In this document: in pieces, positions 18,701-29,560 of the stretch
How the letters are laid out: each line of letters begins with the position of its first letter
Position numbering within the stretch: position 1 is the stretch's first letter
DNA from: Anderseniella sp963700895
GTDB lineage: Bacteria; Pseudomonadota; Alphaproteobacteria; Rhizobiales; Aestuariivirgaceae
DNA length: 64,000 bases
NCBI GenBank assembly: GCA_963700895.1
Contig: CAVOZI010000006.1
Location: 1-64,000, forward strand
Direction of reading: 5' to 3'
Made by a program: the position numbers and the translations under genes
Notes under the pieces: model-generated
What the model saw: the letters and a program-made list of their open reading frames with translations, nothing else
What the model was told of the DNA's origin: nothing
Database searches by the model: none

Positions 18701-19186
18701 GGCGAACTCGGACTGGTGCGGCACGGTGGAACTTTCTGCACCGTGATCGTCGCCCATCAGCGCCAGCACGCCGCCATGCTTCGAGGTGCCGGCAGAGTTG
18801 GCGTGGCGGAACACGTCGCCGGTACGGTCGACGCCCGGTCCCTTGCCATACCAGATGGCGAACACGCCATCGTAGGCGCCCTCGCCGCGCATTTCAGCCT
18901 GCTGTGAGCCCCACACGGCCGTTGCGGCCATGTCTTCGTTGATGCCCGGTTCGAACTTGACGTTGGCCGCCTGCGTATAGCGCACCGACTTGGCGAACTG
19001 CTGGTCAAGGCCACCGACGGGCGACCCGCGATAACCGGTGACGTAACCGGCGGTGTTGAGACCTGCCGCCTTGTCGCGGGCATGCTGCATCAGCGTCAGG
19101 CGCACGATCGCCTGCGTGCCGGTCATGAAGGCCTGGGATTTCGAAAGGTCAAACTTGTCGTCGAGTTTTACCGACTTGAGCGTCAT
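15698..19186 (-). CDS. ior: Fused indolepyruvate:ferredoxin oxidoreductase
   Basis: 1162-residue fusion of alpha and beta subunits. It oxidatively decarboxylates aryl-2-oxoacids (indolepyruvate, phenylpyruvate) to aryl-acetyl-CoA with ferredoxin reduction. The N-terminal part has the pyrimidine-binding region (GYRGSPVGGLDQQF), then the TPP-binding region with FCAGCPHNSS and GIGCHWMVQYIPAR. Then come a ferredoxin-like patch (ELVCEGCGDCGVQSNCV) and the gamma-like domain (GIGGTGVVTIGHLIGMAAN). The C-terminus carries an extra roughly 200-residue region usual in proteobacterial fused forms. ATG 19186 has GGAG eight bases upstream. It is first in a leftward ior-crp operon, followed by acs-liv genes. 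Confidence 0.93.
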   Translation of the reverse strand: MTLKSVKLDDKFDLSKSQAFMTGTQAIVRLTLMQHARDKAAGLNTAGYVTGYRGSPVGGLDQQFAKSVRYTQAANVKFEPGINEDMAATAVWGSQQAEMRGEGAYDGVFAIWYGKGPGVDRTGDVFRHANSAGTSKHGGVLALMGDDHGAESSTVPHQSEFAMMDAMIPILHPAGLQEILDYGIYGWALSRYSGCWVGLKCVHDNIESAGIVDAAVDRLKINYPTDFKMPEDGLNIRPRDDRFDQERRLHLHKRFAAVAFARANKLDRIVLSGGKTPKIGIVSTGKSYLDVRQALEDLGIDEVASSKLGLRLLKVGMVWPLDPQIVTEFSRGLDLVLVVEEKRSLLETQLREQLCNDAKAPIVIGKRDEKNDILFPAWGTLEPNQIAVAIAERLLKERKSKPVEERLGAIKAAMGMVSNSPSLAERIPYFCAGCPHNSSTVIPEGGRGYAGIGCHWMVQYIPARNTEGATHMGGEGANWIGEAPFSTRKHVFQNLGDGTYNHSGLMAIRAAVASGVNITYKILFNDAVAMTGGQAHDGGLTVPVIARQVRAEGVDRIAIVTDEPFKYPANAGFPEHVTVHHRSELQTVQKEIMDVSGVSCIIYDQTCAAEKRRRRKRGTFPDPDRRVMINELVCEGCGDCGVQSNCVAIAPKETEFGRKRQIDQSACNKDFSCLKGFCPSFVTIEGGELIKGVTSTVNADATPFPVLPEPQQVLLDDRPWTIMITGIGGTGVVTIGHLIGMAANLDGKGAAMIDMAGLSQKNGAVVTHLKLAKSQDDIASIRIAAGGADVILGCDIVTSASERILSTASRDRTRAIVNSHETMPAQFTRDADFQLPGKEMQVQIEARTMPGGTAFVDATHIATALLGDSIASNLFTLGFAWQKGLVPVSGEAINRAIELNGVAVKMNQQAFLWGRRAAHDLKAVEAVIASATRSDAARPQTLDEMIARRVEFLTSYQNAAYADGYKGFVAQVRAKEQAVKPGSEALSKAVARYLFKLMAYKDEYEVARLYTDGSFERQVAAKFKGQYEIRHHLAPPLFARRDPETGHLQKQEFGPWIRQVMGVMARFRFLRGSALDPFGRTEERRTERRLIEDYKATVSLLLGSLSASNLALATEIAEVPEHIRGYGHVKERHLKEAKAREAMLVEAYKAGKSRAPVFLAAE

Positions 19187-19210
19187 TACTCAAACTCCGT
19201 TGAACCAAAG

Positions 19211-19231
19211 TATGTCAGTAATGCTGACATA
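19211..19231. promoter_or_regulatory. Perfect palindrome upstream of ior (candidate operator)
   Basis: TATGTCAG at 19211-19218 and CTGACATA at 19224-19231 are perfect 8-bp arms around a 5-base centre, 25 bases before the ior start codon. The TGTCA/TGACA half-sites have the flavour of Crp/Fnr-type operators, but the spacing (seven bases between the half-sites) is one more than the Crp norm. Binding by the co-operonic Crp/Fnr protein is inference. Confidence 0.55.
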
Positions 19232-19434
19232 TTTCGGGTCTGATGGTCAAATCAACATTTGGTAACAAGGTGGGCCAAACAAAGCCCGGCAGCAAGTTGC
19301 AGAACCATGATGCGAAATCACTTGCCGCCAGTCGATGGGTCTCACTATCATGCATCGCGAGGGGCAATTCAGCGGCCGCCCCTTGAGGCACATCGCCCAA
19401 GCGCCGTTCACTCTTTTATGGAGCGAACAAGCTT

Positions 19435-20244
19435 ATGGGCGATTTCTTCATCTCGGCATCCGAACTCTTTCAACGCATGGCGACGGCAGAGCCGTTGCGG
19501 GTATTCGACGTTCGCCGCGCCGCAGCCATTGAACCCGGGTCCCGATTCTTGCCCGGCTCACGATGGCGCAATCACCTGGAGGCCCGTGATTGGGCCCGTG
19601 ACCTGTCACCCGGTCAGCTGATCGTGCTGAACTGCATGCACGACCACAACGTCTCCCAGACTGCCACGGCACGGCTGCGTGAGGCAGGCTACAACGCCCG
19701 CGCACTGCGGGGCGGCGTCGATGGGTGGATCGCCGAGGGCTTGCCTACCGTCGGCCAAAGCCCGTTTTGCCCTGTAGCAGCGAAGCCAAGCGACTGGGTC
19801 ACCCGCACCAATCCAAAGATCGATCGCATCGCCTGCCCGTGGCTGATCAAGCGGTTCATCGATCCCGACGCCAGCATGCTGTTTGCAGAGCCTGACTGGG
19901 TCATCGACATCGCAAGAGAACTGGGCGCCGTCTCCTTCGACACGCCGGGTGCGGACATCGAGCACGATGGCGACCTTTGCAGCTTTGACACATTGCTGCG
20001 CGAATTTGATCTCAACGATCCGGCCCTGGCAAAACTTGCCGTGATTGTCAGGGGGGCCGACACCGATCACAACGAGCTCGCCCCCGAAGCTGCGGGCCTG
20101 CTTGCCGTGATGCTGGGCAACGCCCTTGTCGGTTCGACAGATCACCATGTGATGCAACTTGGCTTTCCTGTATACGATGCCCTGTACGCCCGCTTGTGCC
20201 TCGCGTCAGGCGAGCGCCACGGCTGGCAGCCCATGAAGGCTTGA
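19435..20244 (+). CDS. Rhodanese plus ChrB-domain chromate-resistance protein
   Basis: 269-residue two-domain protein. Residues 1-115 form a rhodanese fold with a catalytic-loop cysteine, Cys67 in LNCMHDHN, and the DVRRA and GGVDGW motifs. Residues about 118-269 are the ChrB C-terminal domain (TNPKIDRIACPWLIKRFID, then FDTLLREFDL and HHVMQLGFPVYDAL). ChrB-type proteins act with ChrA in chromate resistance, as regulator or as an accessory protein. ATG 19435 has GGAG ten bases upstream. The stop is three bases before the chrA start, so the two genes form an operon. Confidence 0.87.
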   Translation: MGDFFISASELFQRMATAEPLRVFDVRRAAAIEPGSRFLPGSRWRNHLEARDWARDLSPGQLIVLNCMHDHNVSQTATARLREAGYNARALRGGVDGWIAEGLPTVGQSPFCPVAAKPSDWVTRTNPKIDRIACPWLIKRFIDPDASMLFAEPDWVIDIARELGAVSFDTPGADIEHDGDLCSFDTLLREFDLNDPALAKLAVIVRGADTDHNELAPEAAGLLAVMLGNALVGSTDHHVMQLGFPVYDALYARLCLASGERHGWQPMKA

Positions 20245-20247
20245 GCA

Positions 20248-21546
20248 ATGACCGAAACCAGCCACGTATCAATGTCTGACGCCTTCCGCGTGTTCGTCCG
20301 CATTGGCCTGCTGTCATTCGGCGGGCCTGCCGGGCAGATCGCGCTGATGCACCGCGAACTGGTCGAGCAGCGGCCCTGGCTCGCCGAACAGCAATACCTG
20401 CGCGCGCTCAACTTCTGCATGCTGCTGCCCGGCCCCGAGGCCATGCAGCTGGCAACCTATGCCGGCTGGCGGCTGCACGGTGTCAGGGGCGGGCTCATGG
20501 CGGGTCTGTTGTTCGTGCTGCCGGGCGCTGCGATCGTGCTGGCGATCTCGGTGCTCTACTCGCTTTATGGCAGGCTGCCGCTGGTCGAGGCAGCCTTCTT
20601 CGGCATCAAGGCCGCCGTGCTGGCCATCGTCCTGGAGGCCCTGCTGCGGGTCTCGAAGCGCGCCTTGAAGCTACCCGCGCATTGGGTCATCGCCGCGCTG
20701 GCCTTCCTGGCGCTGTTCGTGTTCGCGATACCCTTTCCGGTGGTGATCGCGCTGGCAGGCCTTGCTGGCTGGATGATGACCGCGCCGGCCACCTTGCCGG
20801 ACACCTCACCGCCGCCTGCGCCCGTAAGCATCTGGCGCACTCTCGCCACCGTCGCGCTGTGGCTGGTGATCTGGTTTGCCCCCATCGCCATCGTGGCGGC
20901 GCTGACCTGGCCGGACCACCTGCTCGTCAAGGTGGGGCTGTTCTTCTCCAAGCTCGCCGTCGTCACCTTCGGCGGCGCCTATGCGGTGCTGGCCTACATG
21001 GCGCAACAGGCGGTGGAGACCCACAACTGGCTCACCCCCGAGCAGATGATTGATGGCCTGGGCCTTGCCGAAACCACGCCCGGGCCGCTGATTCTCGTCA
21101 CCGAGTTCGTTGGCTACATGGCAGGTTTCCGCTCGGCCGGTCTGCTCGGCTCGGTGCCAATGGGGCTGGCGGCAGCCGGTATGGCGCTGTGGGTCACTTT
21201 CGCCCCCTGTTTCCTCTGGATATTCGCTGGGGCTCCCTACATCGAGAAGCTTGCTGCGATGCCGCGCCTTTCCGGCGCACTGTCCGCCATCACCGCCGCC
21301 GTCGTGGGCGTCATCGCCAACCTGGCGCTGTGGTTTTCGCTGCACGTGCTGTTTGCCGGGGTTGGCCGTCTCAATTGGGGACCGGTCAGCATGACATGGC
21401 CCGACTGGACCTCGCTGAGTTGGCCTGCCGCCGGGCTGTTTGCCCTGTCAGCCTTGATGCTGCTGAAGTTTCACGCCGGCCTTGCCCGCACGCTCGGCGT
21501 CTGTGCGTTGATCGGCCTGCTGCTCGGCATCGCCGGGTTGGCCTGA
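20248..21546 (+). CDS. chrA: Chromate efflux transporter
   Basis: 432-residue inner-membrane protein of the CHR superfamily, exporting chromate from the cytosol. It has the two-repeat architecture: first half with RIGLLSFGGPAGQIALMHRE and LLPGPEAMQLATYAGWRLHG, second half with KLAVVTFGGAYAVLAYMAQQ and GLGLAETTPGPLILV. About ten to twelve hydrophobic segments are visible. It is three bases downstream of the rhodanese/ChrB gene and convergent with the C39-like gene. Length is normal for the bidomain long-chain CHR family. Confidence 0.93.
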   Translation: MTETSHVSMSDAFRVFVRIGLLSFGGPAGQIALMHRELVEQRPWLAEQQYLRALNFCMLLPGPEAMQLATYAGWRLHGVRGGLMAGLLFVLPGAAIVLAISVLYSLYGRLPLVEAAFFGIKAAVLAIVLEALLRVSKRALKLPAHWVIAALAFLALFVFAIPFPVVIALAGLAGWMMTAPATLPDTSPPPAPVSIWRTLATVALWLVIWFAPIAIVAALTWPDHLLVKVGLFFSKLAVVTFGGAYAVLAYMAQQAVETHNWLTPEQMIDGLGLAETTPGPLILVTEFVGYMAGFRSAGLLGSVPMGLAAAGMALWVTFAPCFLWIFAGAPYIEKLAAMPRLSGALSAITAAVVGVIANLALWFSLHVLFAGVGRLNWGPVSMTWPDWTSLSWPAAGLFALSALMLLKFHAGLARTLGVCALIGLLLGIAGLA

Positions 21547-21562
21547 CAAAACCACATACGCC

Positions 21563-22405
21563 TTACATGTCGAGCAGGAACACATTGGTGATGACGGCGC
21601 GATAGCCGTCGCGCATGTTGAAGTCCTTGCTGACGTCGAGATAGTCATCAAGGTCGAACGCCACTCGGCCCGACCCATCGACCGCCCGCACATTGCGCAG
21701 CGGCTCGGTGTTCAGGTAACGCCGCTGAACGGCTGCGCTATGCCCATCGTCCGGGTCGTGCAGGATGATGACATCACGATCGGTGCTGCCGCGCTGGTCA
21801 ACGCCAAAGCCCGCCATGGTGGTCATGTGCCCGCCGATGCGCCGCCATTCGCCATTCTTGCGGGTTTCCTCGAAGAAGCTCACCGACACCCATACGCCCG
21901 CGCCGCGGGCAAATTCCGAGCGGATGGATTGCCAGTCCGGCGCCCCGGCGTGGGCGCGCGATACGTTGTCGAAGGCGCCTGGGCCATAGGAACTGATCTC
22001 GCCACTGTAGCCCGCCTCGCGCACATAGGCCGCAAGGCCATCAACGAACTTTTGCAGGTTCGTGCCGCCCTTCGGCGCGGTTGACATCAATTCATCGCTG
22101 CCCAGCCGGCCGGCAACCGATGCAACCTTCTCGATGGTGCTCAGTCCCTGAACCGGCAGCAGATTCTTGTACCCGCGATGCTCGGCAAGCCACACCAGCA
22201 CATTGGCGGTGGCCACCGGCACACAATAGTGCGACCCGCCGCCGGGCAAGCCCAGGCGCGTGTCGGTTTGCGAAAAATCCGGCATCCGGTCCAGCCGCGA
22301 GGTATCGTAGGCAGCGGCCTTGACCTCCCCGGTGACCCCGGCCATGGCGAGCCATGTCGCGGCAGCGACCGCCAGGATGATGTCGATGAAACGGCCGAGA
22401 ACCAT
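21563..22405 (-). CDS. Exported C39-like peptidase-fold protein
   Basis: 280-residue protein with an N-terminal hydrophobic signal (LGRFIDIILAVAAATWLAMA) and a papain-like C39 fold. The catalytic triad positions are visible: Cys in GSHYCVPVATANVL, His in GGHMTTMAGFG and Asp in ILHDPDDG. It is likely periplasmic or secreted; no ABC or bacteriocin genes are nearby, so it is not part of an obvious peptide exporter. ATG 22405 is preferred because GAGGAAAGG precedes it; a TTG lies six bases further out. It follows the acyl-CoA dehydrogenase gene by 105 bases. The substrate is unknown. Confidence 0.7.
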   Translation of the reverse strand: MVLGRFIDIILAVAAATWLAMAGVTGEVKAAAYDTSRLDRMPDFSQTDTRLGLPGGGSHYCVPVATANVLVWLAEHRGYKNLLPVQGLSTIEKVASVAGRLGSDELMSTAPKGGTNLQKFVDGLAAYVREAGYSGEISSYGPGAFDNVSRAHAGAPDWQSIRSEFARGAGVWVSVSFFEETRKNGEWRRIGGHMTTMAGFGVDQRGSTDRDVIILHDPDDGHSAAVQRRYLNTEPLRNVRAVDGSGRVAFDLDDYLDVSKDFNMRDGYRAVITNVFLLDM

Positions 22406-22510
22406 GATCAACGCCCTTTCCTCACCGGTTGATTGAACAAACCGGAATCATAGCGGAATGAGGAGAAACAGCGTTTAACCGGGCCGTTAAAACTTTACCG
22501 GAAAAGGCGC

Positions 22511-23728
22511 TCAGGCGTCGCCGTCCACCCGCCAGTCCCAGTAGCCGTTGCCAAGCTTCTGGTAGTGGCGCGACAGCACCATCTTGTGCACTTCCGAGGC
22601 TCCGTCTACCAGGCGCGCGCAGCGGGCATAGCGGTAGATCCACTCGACGATGGAATCTTCCGAATAACCGCGTGCGCCCTGCAGCTGCAGCGCCGTATCG
22701 GCGGCGCGGTGCAGCGTATCGGCGACGTGAATCTTGGCGGTGGAGACCTCCTTCTGGGCCTTGTCGCCCTGGTCGATCATCCAGGCGGCGTACATGGTCA
22801 GCAGCTTGCCGGTGTGGATGTCGCGCGCCACGTCACCCATCATCATCTGGACGCTTTCGCGCTCGGCCAGCTTCTGCCCGAACGCCTCGCGCTTGCCGAT
22901 GTAGTCGTTGGCCTCTTCCATGCATCGCTTGGCCATGCCCAGCCAGCGCATGCAGTGGGTCAGCCGGGCCGGCCCCAGCCGCATCTGGGTGATGCGCAGG
23001 CCGTCTCCTTCCTCCATCAGCCGGTTGGCTATGGGAATCTCCAGACCGTCAAACTCCAGCTCGCACACGCCGCCGTGTTCATCCGGCCCCATATTGGGTA
23101 TACGCCGCACGATCCGCCAGCCCGGATCATCCTTGTGGAACAGGAACGCCGACAGCCCACGCCGCGGATCATCCGAGGTGCGCGCCATCAGGATGAAATG
23201 CGAGGCAACCGCCGCGCCGGAAATGAACCACTTGCGCCCGGAGATGACGTATCGGTCGTTCTTGCGCTCGGCCATCGTCAGCATCATGCCGCCCGGGTCC
23301 GAACCTGAGCCGGGGTGCGGCTCGGTCATCACGAACGACGAGCGCACCTCGCCATCGATGATCGGCTGCAGCCACTTGTCCTTCATCTCCTCGCTGGGCA
23401 GCGTCTTGTTGAGGATCGACATGTTGCCGTCGTCAGGCGCCTGGCAGTTGACGATCACCGGACCAAAAATCGATCGTGCGGCCTCTTCGTAGAACACCGC
23501 CCATTCGGCAACCTTGAGGCCAAGTCCGCCGCGTTCCTTCGGCATCTGCGGCGCCCACAGGCCTTCCTTCCTGGCCTTCTCGCGCATCGGCTTCAGCAGC
23601 GACAGCCGGATGTTCTCGAACTCGTTGTAGTTGTCCTTGTCATCCTCCAGCGGCAACACCTCTTCAGCGATGAAGTCCCGCAAGCGGCGGCGCAACTTTT
23701 CCATCTCGGGCGAGATCGTGAAGTCCAT
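22511..23728 (-). CDS. Acyl-CoA dehydrogenase family protein
   Basis: FAD-dependent alpha,beta-dehydrogenation of an acyl-CoA in the cytosol. The 405 residues show the N-terminal helical domain, the FAD/substrate segment FVMTEPHPGSGSDP, the beta domain (GRKWFISGAAVASHFILMAR) and a C-terminal helical domain with ARGYSEDSIVEWIYRYAR, where the acidic residue is placed as in isovaleryl-CoA-like enzymes. ATG 23728 begins MDFTISPEMEKL, the usual family start. It is the distal enzyme of a run TRAP transporter-SDR-acyl-CoA dehydrogenase, with 52 bases to the SDR. The substrate is unknown. Confidence 0.92.
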   Translation of the reverse strand: MDFTISPEMEKLRRRLRDFIAEEVLPLEDDKDNYNEFENIRLSLLKPMREKARKEGLWAPQMPKERGGLGLKVAEWAVFYEEAARSIFGPVIVNCQAPDDGNMSILNKTLPSEEMKDKWLQPIIDGEVRSSFVMTEPHPGSGSDPGGMMLTMAERKNDRYVISGRKWFISGAAVASHFILMARTSDDPRRGLSAFLFHKDDPGWRIVRRIPNMGPDEHGGVCELEFDGLEIPIANRLMEEGDGLRITQMRLGPARLTHCMRWLGMAKRCMEEANDYIGKREAFGQKLAERESVQMMMGDVARDIHTGKLLTMYAAWMIDQGDKAQKEVSTAKIHVADTLHRAADTALQLQGARGYSEDSIVEWIYRYARCARLVDGASEVHKMVLSRHYQKLGNGYWDWRVDGDA

Positions 23729-23780
23729 GGGCTGATCGTCCTTCTTGCAATCGTGTGCGCGGGTGGCGCAGGAGCCGTCT

Positions 23781-24557
23781 TCAGTCTGCGGGCAGCATGT
23801 GCCCGCCATCCACCACCACGGTCGAGCCCGTCATGTAGCCCGAGGCGCGTGAAGACGCCAGCAACAACAGCGTACCATCCAGCTCTGACGCATCTGCAAT
23901 GCGGCGCTGCGGAATGCGCCTGATCATTTTCTCGCCGGCCGGCGATGCGAACAGGTCGCGGTTGATCTCGGTGAGGATATAGCCCGGTGCAATGGCGTTG
24001 ACGCGGATGTTGTAGCGCGCCAGTTCGAGCGCCAGGTTGTGGGTCATCTGCCGCACTGCCCCCTTGGACGTTGCATAGGCCGACAGGGTGCGCGCCGCCC
24101 GGAACGACAGGACCGAGGCGATGTTGATCATGGCGCCGGGCTTGCCAGTCGCCACCAGCCGCCGTGCTGCCTCCTGCGCGCAGAACCACACCCCGTCCAC
24201 GTTGACCGCCATGACCTTGCGCCATTGCTCGGGCGTCATGTCGAGCGGCGGAGACGAGCCATCTATGCCGGCATTGTTGACCAGGATGGTCACTGTCCCG
24301 AATGCGGCCTCGGCCACATCGAAGGCCGGCGCAATGGCAGTCTGGTCAGCAACGTCAAGCTCGACGGCAATCGCCTCGCCGCCGTCGGCGCAGATCTTCC
24401 CAACCAGCGCCTCCAGCCGGTCCACCCGGCGCGCCGCCAGCACCACCTTCGCGCCGTTTGCCGCCAGCACCTGGGCGAACCTTTCACCCAGCCCCGACGA
24501 GGCACCCGTAACCAGGGCAACCTCGCCAGTCAGGTCGAAAAGTTCGGCAGGCTTCAT
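23781..24557 (-). CDS. Short-chain dehydrogenase/reductase
   Basis: 258-residue classical SDR, NAD(P)-dependent. The cofactor motif TGASSGLG is at residues 18-25, NNAG near 90, and the catalytic Ser and Tyr-x3-Lys (ASVLSFRAARTLSAYATSK) near 145-165. An Arg-rich stretch after beta-2 (AARRVDRLE) hints at NADP preference. It starts 20 bases after dctM, so it belongs to the TRAP transporter transcript and probably acts on the imported compound or its CoA ester. Confidence 0.92.
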   Translation of the reverse strand: MKPAELFDLTGEVALVTGASSGLGERFAQVLAANGAKVVLAARRVDRLEALVGKICADGGEAIAVELDVADQTAIAPAFDVAEAAFGTVTILVNNAGIDGSSPPLDMTPEQWRKVMAVNVDGVWFCAQEAARRLVATGKPGAMINIASVLSFRAARTLSAYATSKGAVRQMTHNLALELARYNIRVNAIAPGYILTEINRDLFASPAGEKMIRRIPQRRIADASELDGTLLLLASSRASGYMTGSTVVVDGGHMLPAD

Positions 24558-24576
24558 GCGCGCGTCTACCCCCGCA

Positions 24577-27240
<2,664 letters not shown>

Positions 27241-27269
27241 GTTCTTTCGCCCCAGAAACGTTTGGCTGG

Positions 27270-28253
27270 TCAGTGGCCGCCGGGATTGGCGACTTCGCGC
27301 TTGCCCGGTTCATTCCCTTGGTCGGCAATGCCTTCCAGCAGGTAACCGGCAAACTGGATCATCATCGATAGGGCGAACACGCCAAGGAAGCCGGCCATCA
27401 TGTACTTCGTGTACATGCCGAAGCCGGACTGCGAGACCTCGAAGTTCAGCAGCGCCGAATTGATGATGCTTGCCTTGCCTTCCATGCCGAACCACAGGAT
27501 CACTGCGCACAGGGTCATGCCGAGCAGCAGCGAGCCCCAGTGGTTCACCAGGCCCTTTCGCCTGTCGGTGAAGCCGGCATAGAGCACGTCCACGCGCACA
27601 TGGCCTTCCTCGATCAGCGTGTAGGCGGAGGCAAACAGGAACAGCGCCGCATACCAGAAGCGCACCAGGTCGCCCATATAGGCCTGTTCGTAGGAAAAAA
27701 TGAAGCGGGTGAAAACAATGAGCAGTTCCGCGATCACCACCAGCAGGGACAGCCAGATGAAGCCCAGCGTCTTGCGCCAAACTGCTGCAATCGCCACCGA
27801 CAGGATACACAACGGAATGTGCACCCAGGTGCCGCGATAGATAGGCCGGCCAAGCTCGCTGGCAAGGTTCGCGCCAACGACGCTCTCAAGCATGCCTTCA
27901 ACGCGCAGAAACGAAATGATGGCGTCGGCGAGCCCCACGAGCAGCACCGAAAAGAATGCCCAGCGGATGATGAACGCTGTAATCGCGTACAGGCGCGCAG
28001 CGTCGGCGCGCAACGCCATGGCGCGTGACCGCATGACCATCAATGCCGCCAGCACGACGGCCAGCGGATACAATGCAAGCTGGACCCAGGCCAGCGCGCC
28101 GCCACCAGACAAGGCAGCCGATGCACCGGGAAAGCCCTGCCAGTAGGTCAGGTAATTGTTCAAGATGAATGCGAAGGTTGCAAATGTGACGGACCAGGAA
28201 AACGTCCGCCAGCCCAGTGTGCCCGCCGTTGCGTCGATTGACTGACTGCTCAC
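27270..28253 (-). CDS. dctQ: TRAP transporter small permease with N-terminal membrane extension
   Basis: DctQ-type subunit that braces the large permease. The 327-residue product is about twice the usual size. The recognisable DctQ core, with EEGHVRVDVLYAG and KGLVNHWGSLLLGMTLCAV, lies in the C-terminal half. The N-terminal half adds about four extra transmembrane segments (SWSVTFATFAFILNNYL, ALYPLAVVLAALMVM, IIRWAFFSVLLVGLA). GTG 28253 is chosen because the open frame upstream is not protein-like and overlaps the dctP-dctQ hairpin region. It starts 30 bases before dctM. The start codon is the main uncertainty. Confidence 0.82.
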   Translation of the reverse strand: MSSQSIDATAGTLGWRTFSWSVTFATFAFILNNYLTYWQGFPGASAALSGGGALAWVQLALYPLAVVLAALMVMRSRAMALRADAARLYAITAFIIRWAFFSVLLVGLADAIISFLRVEGMLESVVGANLASELGRPIYRGTWVHIPLCILSVAIAAVWRKTLGFIWLSLLVVIAELLIVFTRFIFSYEQAYMGDLVRFWYAALFLFASAYTLIEEGHVRVDVLYAGFTDRRKGLVNHWGSLLLGMTLCAVILWFGMEGKASIINSALLNFEVSQSGFGMYTKYMMAGFLGVFALSMMIQFAGYLLEGIADQGNEPGKREVANPGGH

Positions 28254-28375
28254 AATTTGATCCGCCCTGTTATCCCCGGCGGGCAATTCCCGCCACCCGT
28301 TGACCCCTGTTCGGGAGACAGCACAAGAACCTGAAGCAAAGCGCAATTGCCCGCTGCCTGCGCCGAGACGAGTCG

Positions 28376-28420
28376 CCGCAGCCGGCGGCGAGCCCCATCG
28401 AGGGACACCACCGGCTGCGG
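28376..28420 (-). promoter_or_regulatory. Stable intergenic hairpin between dctP and dctQ
   Basis: CCGCAGCCGG at 28376-28385 and CCGGCTGCGG at 28411-28420 form a perfect 10-bp stem with a 25-base loop, just after the dctP stop codon. There is no T tract, so it is more likely a 3' stabiliser or partial attenuator that lets the binding protein be made in excess over the permeases. Confidence 0.5.
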
Positions 28421-28432
28421 GATCATTGCGTG

Positions 28433-29527
28433 TTACTTGCCCAGAACGCGGTTGCGCTGGTTCAGGTAGGCCACGTCGGACAGCTTCATCCAGCCACCCA
28501 CGTCGGCACGCGCAGCAAGGAAGCTGTCGTGAGTACGCTTGGCCAGGTCGGAGTGAGCCACCGTCTCGGCGAACACTTCCTCGGCTGCCTTGCCGAAGCT
28601 GTCGTACACGTCGTCGTTGAACTCGCGCAGTTCGACGCCGTTTTCCTTGATCAGCTTGGTCAGGTACGAACCATTGTTGGCGTTGTACTCGGAGATCGAC
28701 TTCATGTGCTCTTCGCCAGATGCAGCGCGGATGATTTCCTGGTCGGTCTTCGACAGGTCGGACCACCACTTCTCGTTCATGCCCAGCGCCAGCGTGGAAC
28801 CGGCTTCGTGCATGCCCGGATAGTAGTAGTACTTGGCGGCTTCGTAGAACTTCATGAAGTAGTCGTTCCACGGACCCACCCACTCGGTGGCGTCGATGGC
28901 GCCCGAGACCAGGTTTTCATAGATCTGGCCGCCCGGCAGCGAAACCGGCGAGGCGCCGAGCTTGGCCATGACGTCGCCGCCAAGACCCGGAATGCGCATC
29001 TTGAGGCCCTTCAGGTCGTCGGCGGAGTTGATCTCCTTGTTGAACCAGCCGCCCATCTGCACGCCCGTGCAGCCGGCCATCAGGCACTTCAGGCCGAAGC
29101 TGGAAGCCACTTCGTCCCACAATTGCTGGCCGCCCATGTAGTTGACCCATGCGTCCTGCTCGACGTGGGTCAGGCCGAACGGCACCGACGTGTAGTACGC
29201 CCAAGCCGGGTGCTTGCCTTTCCAGTAGTAGTCGGCGGCGTGATAGGCCTGGCTGTTGCCGGCGGCCACTTCGTCGAACACGTCGAAAGCGCCGACGCGC
29301 TCGCCCGCAGCGAAGTACTGCACGTTGATGCGGCCTTCGGTCAGTTCGCCGATGCGCGCGGCCAGACGCTGCGCGCCGGTGCCGAGACCGGGAAAGTCCC
29401 TCGGCCAGGTGGACACGATCACCATGTCCTTGGAGGCCTGGGCGATGGCCGGAGTGGCCAGCGTGGTGGCGGCAGCAGCAGCACCGGTCGCGATACCGGC
29501 AGACTTGATAAACTTGCGACGATCCAT
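28433..29527 (-). CDS. dctP: TRAP transporter substrate-binding protein (DctP/TakP family)
   Basis: 364-residue periplasmic receptor. A twin-arginine signal (MDRRKFIKSAGIATGA, cleavage near AIAQA) precedes the TRAP-type fold with WPRDFPGLGTGAQRLAARI, PFGLTHVEQDAWVNYMGG and the ligand-anchoring MRIPGLGGDVMAKLG region with its conserved Arg. The ENLVSGAIDATEWVGPWND segment resembles 2-oxo acid receptors of the TakP group. It is first in the run dctP-dctQ-dctM-SDR-acyl-CoA dehydrogenase. A 2-oxo or hydroxy acid ligand is plausible; this is family-level inference. Confidence 0.92.
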   Translation of the reverse strand: MDRRKFIKSAGIATGAAAAATTLATPAIAQASKDMVIVSTWPRDFPGLGTGAQRLAARIGELTEGRINVQYFAAGERVGAFDVFDEVAAGNSQAYHAADYYWKGKHPAWAYYTSVPFGLTHVEQDAWVNYMGGQQLWDEVASSFGLKCLMAGCTGVQMGGWFNKEINSADDLKGLKMRIPGLGGDVMAKLGASPVSLPGGQIYENLVSGAIDATEWVGPWNDYFMKFYEAAKYYYYPGMHEAGSTLALGMNEKWWSDLSKTDQEIIRAASGEEHMKSISEYNANNGSYLTKLIKENGVELREFNDDVYDSFGKAAEEVFAETVAHSDLAKRTHDSFLAARADVGGWMKLSDVAYLNQRNRVLGK

Positions 29528-29560
29528 TGTTTTCTCCCTGATCTACCCCCGACAAGCCAG

